Shown here in pieces: positions 1 through 9,680 of a DNA stretch of 64,000 bases. The stretch is from positions 2,613,935 through 2,677,934 of the forward strand of contig NC_092629.1 in assembly GCF_039555335.1 (NCBI RefSeq). Direction: 5' to 3'. Positions within the stretch are counted from its first letter, which is position 1; each line of letters starts with the position of its first letter. The notes below the pieces were generated by a model. That model did not search any database and was not told the origin of the DNA. It worked only from the letters and a program-made list of their open reading frames with translations. Position numbers and translations under genes: made by a program. The DNA comes from Amphiura filiformis. Its lineage: Eukaryota > Echinodermata > Ophiuroidea > Amphilepidida > Amphiuridae.

Positions 1-2029
1 ATTATTCAATTGTTCAATTGCTGTACAAATTGCCAATAATATATCACATGTTTAATAACCACAAATGTTCAAAACATGTACAAATTGTATCAAGTTTTAC
101 ACTATTAATGTTAACTAGTAACGCGAGCTTTCGACACTAGTCCACATTAAATAAACAAAAGTTTCAACAAAAGAAAATCATTAAATACACAAAATTAATG
201 ATTGTAGGCTTCAACCTTGCACGTAATATATTATCAAGTAATACACTCAAATAATAAATATTTGAATCAAAATTTAACCCTTTTTGGTATGCTTGGAATT
301 TTAGGATAAATTATTATAATACACAAAAGTTAATTGCAGGATTATCCAAATACCAAAATTAGGTTTTCAACACTAGATCAAAACAAAATTGTTTTGTTTT
401 CACAACCTTATTGTGATGTTCACAATTAAATGTAAGATTTAAGAATCATAAAATACAAAAATTATATCTTTGGAACAAATTCAAAGAACAAATTGATTTG
501 TTATCAGATTCACTGACAATATTTCACAAATAAACAAATCATGACGTTTCCTTGAATGAAATTGTTTCAATAAAGTTCCACAAGTAAGTTATCTCATAAT
601 TGGATAACTAATATTCAACACAAGTATATAATTTCACAATTCAACAAAATAATAATGAATTCTTGTATATTTATATGATTCTTTGCAAATCTAAGTTTTC
701 AAAGTTCAATAAAGTTGATACCGACAATAGTTCGGCGGTGGATGAAGTTCATCACAAATTCAGTTCATACATGTAGTCTTCATTCCAGTCTTTAAACAGG
801 TTCAGCTGGATGTTCTTGGATGAGTTTGTAAAACCATCATCTCTCCAGACTACCATAGATACATCAGTATTATACGCACGCAATGGTGGTGTTATTTTAA
901 ACCAAGACGGAAAGGTCGAGAACTGCAAAAAGATTTCACAAAATAACCAAAATTTTGTAATTTGCAATGTCCAAAATACATTTATAAAAAAAATAAAAAG
1001 GAATTGTGATTGTCTTTCACAAAATTAAATAAAATTTCCAAAATTACTAAAATTCAGAAACATCTTTTCTGATCAAGTTGAGTATCAATTTTGGGATTGA
1101 CAAACGTTTTCTATAAGTTCTCAACTCAACATGTTCAAACAATATCACTCACATTTATATCATTAAATTTGGTACAAACATACAGTTCTCTTGTACTGAT
1201 TATATAATGTGAATAAGCACAAACAACTTTTAATATTGTCTCTATAATAAATTTCTCATTTCTCAGGTGAAATTAAAACAAACATTTCTTCAAATGATTT
1301 CTTATAGAAAATGTGATAATATTTTATGTGCACAACTATGCATAACTATCACAAGATAAAGTTAAATATTCACTTTTAATCACCAGCAATCATGGTTGGA
1401 TGAATAATTACATAAAAACAGAGCATGCATTTTCATAAATATTTCAATAAATATAGGTAAATTTACTCACTTCATATTATGTCTCAGTTGACTTGCAGCA
1501 AATGCAGATGACGTCATCACACAAACTCCAGGCTATACTAGCTTTTCTGGATCATCTCACAGATGGTGTGTTGTAGAATAAAAATTTGGCCAAATTGCTT
1601 CACAAGCAAAACTAGATAAAAGTCTCGATACTTTCTATCATTTAAACTACAAACAAATTTGACGCATCGCAAAAATTGAATTGCTAATTTGGAGATGGAC
1701 TCAATTCCACCTTCACTCCAAGATCTCATAAATGCAAGTGAAATAAAATGCATCTTGGTTGCTTAGTAGCACCAAGAGTCCTAAATAATTATGCATGTTC
1801 TATTGTTATTACACAAAGTTGAAAAACTGCATTACAATGAAAATGGAACAGTCCATATACTTGAACTAAATGGACTGACATAGACTCCTGGGGGAATCCT
1901 ATTGTAATTAAAATCAAGAAAGTTCTGTGGATATGGAAAGGTGTGAAATACAGACTTGAACTGGCAACCCATGATCAGGGAAATCCCTAAATTAAAATCA
2001 CTGGAAAAATTCTGAACTCTGCTGTGACA
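1..2029 (-). repeat. 3' LTR of the Gmr1-like element, truncated by the window edge
   Basis: This is the same sequence as 7652-9680, in the same orientation and of equal length. It ends with GTGACA next to a purine-rich tract. Differences seen include a C/T near 165, a small change in an A-rich run near 982, an A/T near 1471 and a T/C near 1534. No coding capacity is credible inside it. Confidence 0.95.
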
Positions 2030-2044
2030 TTTACTCCCCCCTTA
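2030..2044 (-). other. Polypurine tract
   Basis: On the minus strand this reads TTAAGGGGGGAGTAAA, or nearly so, and directly precedes the LTR start TGTCAC. It is the expected plus-strand DNA primer site of an LTR retrotransposon. Confidence 0.8.
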
Positions 2045-2332
2045 AGTAAAATGTGAACTCACATTTTATAACATAACCACACAGCAGATAATAACCAAAG
2101 TACTATAATACAGGCTCAACTTCATGTTTGAATGTAATATACATAATGAACATCAAATAAACTATTCTGTTAATTTTACATGAAATCTCAACATTTCAAT
2201 TAACCATAAGTTTTAAGAATCTACATTTACTAACCTCCATCGAGGATCACAAATTGCAAAATCTCTAGTTTGCTGTCATTAGTTATCACAGATGCCAAAT
2301 TCTCATAATTTGGACTTACATAAGTCTAGGAT

Positions 2333-5300
2333 TTACCCACCTATAGACCTACTCATATAGTCTGCTCCTACATTTTCACTGCCTTTTATGGCTACAATCC
2401 TGAACCTGAAGGGTTGCAGCGCTAAGGCCCACCTCATGATGCGACCATTTGCCACCTTAGACTTCTTGATACAACTAAGGGGCTGGTGGTCCGTCTCTAA
2501 TATGAACTCTCGACCATATAAGAAGGGCTCAAATTTTCTAATTGCCCAAATCACGGCCAAACATTCACGTTCAATAACTGAATAGTTCTTCTGACACTTG
2601 GTGAATTTTTTGCTGGCATAGGCAAGAGGAAATTTCTCCCCGTCAAAGTCGTGCAACAATACAGCTCCGACACCTCTGTCTGATGCGTCAGTACGCAAAA
2701 TGAACTGTTTGCTCAAGTCTGGTAAATGTAAAATTGGCGCCTCCAAAAGCTTGCTCTTTAGTGTACGAAATGCCAGTTCTTGGCTTTTTCCCCACATTAC
2801 TTTGTTAGGCAGACTCTTTTTGGTCATGTCTGTCAAAGGAACAGCTATAGCAGCAAAATTTGGGATATATTTCCTATAAAACCCTATCAATCCTAGGAAT
2901 GATCTGAGCTGCTTCTTTGTGATTGGTGGCTTCGCATTTTGGATCGCTGCAATTTTGTCTTCTTTTGGCTTGATGCATCCATAACCCACAATGTGTCCTA
3001 AGAACTCAACTTCCTCAAAACCTATGAAGCATTTCTTTGGCCTAGCAGTAAGGTTGGCTTTTCTCAGCCTACTCATAACCTCTCTCAACTTACCAACATG
3101 CTCGCTCCAGGTTTGGGTGTGGACTAGAATGTCATCAATGTAATTTTCCACATTGATTAATCCTTTCAGTAGGATTCTCATAATTCTGCTAAAGGTAGCG
3201 GCAGCATTGACCAAGCCGAATGGCATCATTTTGAACTGATATGTGCCATCATGTGTGATGAATGATGTAATTGGCTTGGAATCTTTGGCCATAGGGATCT
3301 GCCAATACCCTTTACTCAAGTCAATTTTGGTAAAATAATGATCTTTGGCAAGTTTGGCAAATATCTCCTCTTGATCAGGAATAGGCTCTGCGTCAAAGAT
3401 GGTTTTCTGATTGACTAAGCGCATATCACAACAGTACCTATCAGATCCATCTTGTTTTTTGCAGATGACTAATGGGCTTGCATATGGGCTTACGCTTGGC
3501 TCAATAATGCCCATTTTCATCATGCTTTGTACTTCTTGTTTCACTTTAACTCTTAATGCATGGGGTATTGGGTATGGCTTTTTTCTTACCGGTTCATTGT
3601 CTGTCAAGTTGATCTTGTGTTCCCCTAAATTGGTTTTCCCCGGTATGTCTGTTAATACATCTTTGTAGTCACCAAGTATACGCTTGACTTCATATTTCTG
3701 AGAGTTGTCTAAGTTTGAGTTTACCTGAACATCGTTAACTGTCTCCTTAGCTTCAAGTGGTGGTAAGTATAATAATTGCTCATTTGACAATGGCTTGAGA
3801 ACTAAAGGGTCTTTTCTTACCTCTTCATGTTCCACTGGTTCCTCTTCAATAACAGAAGTACATGCTACCTGGAGTATGCTGTGTTCAAACTTGTCTTCAT
3901 CACTACTATACTCACCGTAGGTACTACTGCATTGTTCACCTTCAACCATACATATACTTACAACTTCTCTCCTATGGTACTGTTTCAACAAATTGGCATG
4001 GAAGGTCTTCTGAGTGTGACCTAAGTCAATCTTGTAATCCATGCTGCCAATTTTCTGAATAATTGGAAATGGACCCTTCCAATGCATTAGTAACTTATTG
4101 TTGTCTGTTGGGAGGAGGAGGAGTACTTCATCTCCTACAGAAAACTTCCTCACTCTGGCATGTCTATCATAATTCTTCTTATACCTTGTTTTAGACTTCT
4201 GTATCTCTTCTTTAGCTAATTGACAAGTTTTTTCAAGTCTGTCTTTTAAGTCTATTACATACTGGTATGTATTCTTTGTCTCCATTGTCTTGACCTCACC
4301 TGTCCACAACTCGTGTAGAATTGCCATAGGTCCCCTGACTGTTCTCCCATAAAGTAAATCAAATGGAGCAAATCCAGTACTGTCCTGAGGAGTTTCCCTA
4401 TATGCAAAGAGAAGTGGGGCTATATACCTGTCCCAGTCCTTGGGTCTCTCTTCACATATCTTCTTTAACAGAGCTTTAAGTGTTCCATTGAATCGCTCAA
4501 CAAGACCATTGCAGGCTGGATGGTATGGAGTTGTGGTCAATTGCTTAATTGATAACGGCCTACTTACTTCTTTCATAATGCCAGATGTAAATTGAGAACC
4601 TAAGTCTGTGAGTACTTCTCTGGGAACTCCTAGTCTTGAAAACATAACAACTAACTCTTCAGCTACCCGTTCTGCTTCTATGGATTTTAATGGAGCGGCT
4701 TCTGGGTACCTGGTTGCATAGTCTACAAGAACTAATATATACCTGTGTCCTCTTTCTGAGCATGGGTGAATAGGTCCTACAAGATCAATTGCAACCCTAT
4801 CAAATGGTGTGTCAATTACAGGCATATCTCCTAACGGCACTTTAGTTACTCTACCTTTAGGCACTGTCCTTTGGCAAATATCACAAGAGTGACAAAACCT
4901 ACGGATATCTGATTGTACGCCAGGCCAATAGAAATAAGATAATACCTTGTCTTTCGTCTTTGAGGGTCCTTGATGACCACCTAGTATAGACTCATGGGCA
5001 AGTTTCATTACCTGTGATCTGAAGTCACGTGGAACAACTAACTGTTTGAATGTGTCTCCATGTTCTACATGAGGTGCTTGAAATTGTCTATACAATATTC
5101 CTTTGTCTTCCAAAAACTTGTGTGCACATCCATTCTTACCTATTTTCACATTTTGTAAATCGGCTAACTCTCTACACTTCTTGAGTGATAAGTCTTGTTG
5201 TTGTGCTAGTTTCAACTTGTCTACATCTATGTCTACATCATCAGGTTTCATTACCTTCAAACCTTTGAATGGTTTGCCTTTGTTCATAGCTTGACTTCTA

Positions 5301-5986
5301 GTTTCAACTGCATTACCTGTTTCAACATTCTGTACACCTTTACTAACATCATCTGTTTGTACCTGTATCTCTGTCTGCTTATAGTCTTCCTCTTTCCAAT
5401 CAGGATCTGGATCTTTTGCTTCTCTGGCTCCTTTTATACTACCCAGTACTAAATCACATATAGGAGTAGCAGTAACCATAGCTAATACTGTACCTGTATA
5501 CCAGGGTGTTTTAATATCTATCCTTGCTAATGGAAAACTTCTAACTGTCCTATCAATCAAATAACATGTCTCAGTCTCACCTATCATCTGTTCTTCTGAC
5601 ACCAAACTCTTTTGTACAACAACTCCTGTACAACCACCATCTCTTAGAACATCAACTTTCTTTGTACCTACAAACCCTTTCTCTATTGTCAGTTCATCAA
5701 GATTCAAATTGGGTATATTACATGCTGCTGAGAGAACTGGTAATGTATGACCACACTTCAATGTAACAAATGATTGTCCTTCAGATACCTCGACATGTGG
5801 ATCTTTCTCTGATACCTGTACCATACACGCAACTGTTTCATGTCTAATGTTTCCTACACGCTCTGTACACTTACACTGATTTGTACAAGTCTGTTGCTCT
5901 TTAATATTACCTTTAGTGTTTCCAATTGGTGCACATGCAGCAGTTATTGACCTGTGGCGTTTCGGACAAGTGACTAGTGGAACCAC
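2333..5986 (-). CDS. pol: Pol polyprotein: protease-like, integrase, reverse transcriptase, RNase H
   Basis: The 1,217-residue frame is uninterrupted. A protease-like segment has LRDGGCTG near residues 115-120. Integrase follows, with an HHCC zinc finger (H331, H338, C368, C371), DDE residues near D401, D461 and E497, and a GPF motif near 638. Reverse transcriptase follows (about 800-985) with the catalytic YIDD at 949-952. RNase H closes the frame (about 1095-1215; D1100, E1139, D1166, D1209). Integrase before RT, with a GPY/F-type module, is the Gmr1 arrangement. The protease triad reads D-G-G where most aspartic proteases have D-T-G or D-S-G, so protease activity is uncertain. The frame begins inside the gag zinc knuckle in another frame, and no separate start codon is convincing; a gag-pol frameshift or a disabling deletion is possible. 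Confidence 0.93.
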   Translation of the reverse strand: MVPLVTCPKRHRSITAACAPIGNTKGNIKEQQTCTNQCKCTERVGNIRHETVACMVQVSEKDPHVEVSEGQSFVTLKCGHTLPVLSAACNIPNLNLDELTIEKGFVGTKKVDVLRDGGCTGVVVQKSLVSEEQMIGETETCYLIDRTVRSFPLARIDIKTPWYTGTVLAMVTATPICDLVLGSIKGAREAKDPDPDWKEEDYKQTEIQVQTDDVSKGVQNVETGNAVETRSQAMNKGKPFKGLKVMKPDDVDIDVDKLKLAQQQDLSLKKCRELADLQNVKIGKNGCAHKFLEDKGILYRQFQAPHVEHGDTFKQLVVPRDFRSQVMKLAHESILGGHQGPSKTKDKVLSYFYWPGVQSDIRRFCHSCDICQRTVPKGRVTKVPLGDMPVIDTPFDRVAIDLVGPIHPCSERGHRYILVLVDYATRYPEAAPLKSIEAERVAEELVVMFSRLGVPREVLTDLGSQFTSGIMKEVSRPLSIKQLTTTPYHPACNGLVERFNGTLKALLKKICEERPKDWDRYIAPLLFAYRETPQDSTGFAPFDLLYGRTVRGPMAILHELWTGEVKTMETKNTYQYVIDLKDRLEKTCQLAKEEIQKSKTRYKKNYDRHARVRKFSVGDEVLLLLPTDNNKLLMHWKGPFPIIQKIGSMDYKIDLGHTQKTFHANLLKQYHRREVVSICMVEGEQCSSTYGEYSSDEDKFEHSILQVACTSVIEEEPVEHEEVRKDPLVLKPLSNEQLLYLPPLEAKETVNDVQVNSNLDNSQKYEVKRILGDYKDVLTDIPGKTNLGEHKINLTDNEPVRKKPYPIPHALRVKVKQEVQSMMKMGIIEPSVSPYASPLVICKKQDGSDRYCCDMRLVNQKTIFDAEPIPDQEEIFAKLAKDHYFTKIDLSKGYWQIPMAKDSKPITSFITHDGTYQFKMMPFGLVNAAATFSRIMRILLKGLINVENYIDDILVHTQTWSEHVGKLREVMSRLRKANLTARPKKCFIGFEEVEFLGHIVGYGCIKPKEDKIAAIQNAKPPITKKQLRSFLGLIGFYRKYIPNFAAIAVPLTDMTKKSLPNKVMWGKSQELAFRTLKSKLLEAPILHLPDLSKQFILRTDASDRGVGAVLLHDFDGEKFPLAYASKKFTKCQKNYSVIERECLAVIWAIRKFEPFLYGREFILETDHQPLSCIKKSKVANGRIMRWALALQPFRFRIVAIKGSENVGADYMSRSIGG

Positions 5987-6989
5987 AGATAAAACAAGAT
6001 CTGACTGTCGTAGAACTACCAGACTTACCTTTCTGGTTTGTCGATTCTGAATTGGTGTTCTTAGACCACCGAGATTGACTCTTATTACCTTGGTAACCTT
6101 TTACCTTACTAACTTCTGAAGTAGTTTTAGTTTGCCAACCGCCATGCGCCTCAGTATACTGATCTGCAAGTTTTGACATCTCAGACACATCTCCTGGGTG
6201 TCTTTCTTTAAGAAACACGGCTAAGTCTTTGTTAATGCTCAATAAGAATTGTTCTCTTAAGAGTAAATCAATCAAATCTGCATATTCTTTCTCTATACCT
6301 GACAGCTCTACCCACCTGTTAAGGTAATTCCACATTCTAGTAATAAATTGTGACGGGGTTTCACTGTTTTCTGGTTTTGCCGTTCTGAATTTCTTTCTGA
6401 ATCCTTCTTCTGTCAACTCATACCTTCTCAAAATAGCTTCTTTCAATATGTCATAATCATCAGCATCCATATCATCAAGTGATGAATAAACCTCTAATCC
6501 TTTACCAGTAAGCAAAGTACTAAGATTGATAGCCCAATCACGATCTCTATCCCATCCCCGTACAGTAGCATAACGCTCAAACCTAAGCAGATAAGAATCC
6601 ATATTGTCCTTATCTTCGCGAAAAGATGGAAGTTTAGGAGCTTTCACTTGAAAATGATGCTGTGAACCACTAATATGACTATCATTACCTGATCCATACT
6701 CTCTACTTTCCTTTTTCATTTCTTCTAATTGCATAAGCATATTTATCTTCTCTTTCGCTTCTCTTTCTACTTGAATTTCTGCCTGTTTAGTTTCCTTTTC
6801 AATTTCTCTTTGTCTAACCTCTGCCTGTTTAGTTTCCTTTTCAATTTCTCTTTGTCTTAGTCTATGCTCACGTTCATCTTTCTTATCTAATCTCTCTCTT
6901 TCCTCTGAAATAAATTTACTTAAAGCTTCACCTGTAAGACCCATACTTTGGCCAAACTTCTTAAGTGATTCAATGTCATTGGATGCCAT
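5913..6989 (-). CDS. gag: Gag polyprotein with coiled coil, SCAN-like capsid segment and broken zinc knuckle
   Basis: This is a 358-residue frame from an ATG. Residues about 30-95 are highly charged and form a likely coiled coil, with a 13-residue segment beginning RQREIEKE repeated twice. Residues about 130-275 resemble a retrotransposon capsid. The stretch with FITRMWNYLNRW and LLREQFLLS is close in pattern to the vertebrate SCAN domain, which has been proposed to derive from Gmr1-like Gag. A zinc knuckle starts near the C-terminus (CFICGSTSH), but the frame leaves the expected sequence before the last cysteine and stops shortly after. The final cysteine codon is found in the overlapping pol frame, which fits a small deletion or a programmed shift. 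The 74-base overlap with pol supports a gag-pol relationship. Confidence 0.88.
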   Translation of the reverse strand: MASNDIESLKKFGQSMGLTGEALSKFISEERERLDKKDEREHRLRQREIEKETKQAEVRQREIEKETKQAEIQVEREAKEKINMLMQLEEMKKESREYGSGNDSHISGSQHHFQVKAPKLPSFREDKDNMDSYLLRFERYATVRGWDRDRDWAINLSTLLTGKGLEVYSSLDDMDADDYDILKEAILRRYELTEEGFRKKFRTAKPENSETPSQFITRMWNYLNRWVELSGIEKEYADLIDLLLREQFLLSINKDLAVFLKERHPGDVSEMSKLADQYTEAHGGWQTKTTSEVSKVKGYQGNKSQSRWSKNTNSESTNQKGKSGSSTTVRSCFICGSTSHLSETPQVNNCCMCTNWKH

Positions 6990-7404
6990 AGTTCAAGAGG
7001 GTTATCACACGTTTGGAAATAATAAAAAAACCCACTATAATCCACAGAATTATAACAACAAATTTTGGAATAACACAAAACAATACATTGCTGAGTCATT
7101 CAATGGATGGGTAGTAACAATATAACATGCACTGGGCCAAAATTTTGACTTGTGAATCAACTCCAATACAAATGAATTATCTGGATAATTGTTCTACTAA
7201 ATTCATACCTACAACACACCATTGCTGCTTCATGACACTTCAGAACAACCAGTCCAGCTCCAGTAGTGGTGAAATGACGCCACTGCATCTGCAATAATTG
7301 TAAAAGTTCTCACAAGTCAATACACACGTCTATACGTAAGATTAGATAAGTCACTATGCTAGTAAAATCAATCTGTGTCAATACATATTCATGAATACTG
7401 TTTC

Positions 7405-7423
7405 AATCCCATCGTGGTCGCCA
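7405..7423 (-). other. Primer-binding site for a tRNA
   Basis: On the minus strand, three bases after the LTR end, the sequence reads TGGCGACCACGATGGGAT. It is complementary to a tRNA 3' end with CCA, and similarity extends into a T-arm-like stretch. An arginine tRNA (3' end GGTCGCCA) is a reasonable guess, not proven. Confidence 0.75.
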
Positions 7424-7426
7424 AAA

Positions 7427-9680
7427 TGTCACATACACGGTGTGCAAAAGTGACTAAGAGTGTTCTTCAGAACACAATATAATAAACAGTAGAATACTAG
7501 ACACAAAATGATATACACTATACTATAATGAAATAAATTTAAACAATAATTTAATATTTACATTTCATATTCATATTCCATATTCATATTTCAATCTCAC
7601 AACTAGTAATCAATATCCAATGAAATAAGATTATATCTTTAAACTCAATATATTATTCAATTGTTCAATTGCTGTACAAATTGCCAATAATATATCACAT
7701 GTTTAATAACCACAAATGTTCAAAACATGTACAAATTGTATCAAGTTTTACACTATTAATGTTAACTAGTAACGCGAGCTTTCGACACTAGTCCACATTA
7801 AATAAACAAAAGTTTCAATAAAAGAAAATCATTAAATACACAAAATTAATGATTGTAGGCTTCAACCTTGCACGTAATATATTATCAAGTAATACACTCA
7901 AATAATAAATATTTGAATCAAAATTTAACCCTTTTTGGTATGCTTGGAATTTTAGGATAAATTATTATAATACACAAAAGTTAATTGCAGGATTATCCAA
8001 ATACCAAAATTAGGTTTTCAACACTAGATCAAAACAAAATTGTTTTGTTTTCACAACCTTATTGTGATGTTCACAATTAAATGTAAGATTTAAGAATCAT
8101 AAAATACAAAAATTATATCTTTGGAACAAATTCAAAGAACAAATTGATTTGTTATCAGATTCACTGACAATATTTCACAAATAAACAAATCATGACGTTT
8201 CCTTGAATGAAATTGTTTCAATAAAGTTCCACAAGTAAGTTATCTCATAATTGGATAACTAATATTCAACACAAGTATATAATTTCACAATTCAACAAAA
8301 TAATAATGAATTCTTGTATATTTATATGATTCTTTGCAAATCTAAGTTTTCAAAGTTCAATAAAGTTGATACCGACAATAGTTCGGCGGTGGATGAAGTT
8401 CATCACAAATTCAGTTCATACATGTAGTCTTCATTCCAGTCTTTAAACAGGTTCAGCTGGATGTTCTTGGATGAGTTTGTAAAACCATCATCTCTCCAGA
8501 CTACCATAGATACATCAGTATTATACGCACGCAATGGTGGTGTTATTTTAAACCAAGACGGAAAGGTCGAGAACTGCAAAAAGATTTCACAAAATAACCA
8601 AAATTTTGTAATTTGCAATGTCCAAAATACATATAAAAAAAAAATAAAAAGGAATTGTGATTGTCTTTCACAAAATTAAATAAAATTTCCAAAATTACTA
8701 AAATTCAGAAACATCTTTTCTGATCAAGTTGAGTATCAATTTTGGGATTGACAAACGTTTTCTATAAGTTCTCAACTCAACATGTTCAAACAATATCACT
8801 CACATTTATATCATTAAATTTGGTACAAACATACAGTTCTCTTGTACTGATTATATAATGTGAATAAGCACAAACAACTTTTAATATTGTCTCTATAATA
8901 AATTTCTCATTTCTCAGGTGAAATTAAAACAAACATTTCTTCAAATGATTTCTTATAGAAAATGTGATAATATTTTATGTGCACAACTATGCATAACTAT
9001 CACAAGATAAAGTTAAATATTCACTTTTAATCACCAGCAATCATGGTTGGATGAATAATTACATAAAAACAGAGCATGCATTTTCATAAATATTTCAATA
9101 AATATAGGTAAATTTACTCTCTTCATATTATGTCTCAGTTGACTTGCAGCAAATGCAGATGACGTCATCACACAAACTCCAGGCTATACTAGCTCTTCTG
9201 GATCATCTCACAGATGGTGTGTTGTAGAATAAAAATTTGGCCAAATTGCTTCACAAGCAAAACTAGATAAAAGTCTCGATACTTTCTATCATTTAAACTA
9301 CAAACAAATTTGACGCATCGCAAAAATTGAATTGCTAATTTGGAGATGGACTCAATTCCACCTTCACTCCAAGATCTCATAAATGCAAGTGAAATAAAAT
9401 GCATCTTGGTTGCTTAGTAGCACCAAGAGTCCTAAATAATTATGCATGTTCTATTGTTATTACACAAAGTTGAAAAACTGCATTACAATGAAAATGGAAC
9501 AGTCCATATACTTGAACTAAATGGACTGACATAGACTCCTGGGGGAATCCTATTGTAATTAAAATCAAGAAAGTTCTGTGGATATGGAAAGGTGTGAAAT
9601 ACAGACTTGAACTGGCAACCCATGATCAGGGAAATCCCTAAATTAAAATCACTGGAAAAATTCTGAACTCTGCTGTGACA
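7427..9680 (-). repeat. 5' LTR of the Gmr1-like element (2,254 bp)
   Basis: It is bounded by the inverted hexamers TGTCAC and GTGACA. The internal side abuts the primer-binding site and the outer side abuts the non-LTR remnant. An LTR of 2.25 kb is long relative to the 5.4 kb internal region. Its last 248 bases occur again at 11009-11256 because of a later tandem duplication. Confidence 0.93.

Larger units (their letters stand above)
1..9680 (-). mobile_element. Gmr1-like Ty3/gypsy LTR retrotransposon, nearly complete
   Basis: The parts seen on the minus strand are a 5' LTR (7427-9680), a primer-binding site (7405-7423), gag (5913-6989), pol (2333-5986), a polypurine tract (2030-2044) and a 3' LTR (1-2029). 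The 3' LTR is cut by the window edge; comparison with the other LTR shows about 225 bases are missing. Pol order is protease-like, integrase, reverse transcriptase, RNase H. That order, with a gypsy-type integrase, defines the Gmr1 group of Ty3/gypsy elements rather than standard gypsy or copia. The LTRs differ at only about four or five places over 2,029 compared positions, so the insertion is young. The right flank begins ATGGC; the matching target duplication would lie left of the window. The element landed in an older non-LTR retrotransposon. Confidence 0.92.

Noticed and set aside
752-1028. Frames inside the LTRs (also at 8403-8679)
   Set aside because: Both strands are open over the same bases, they are identical in both LTRs, and they resemble no known protein.
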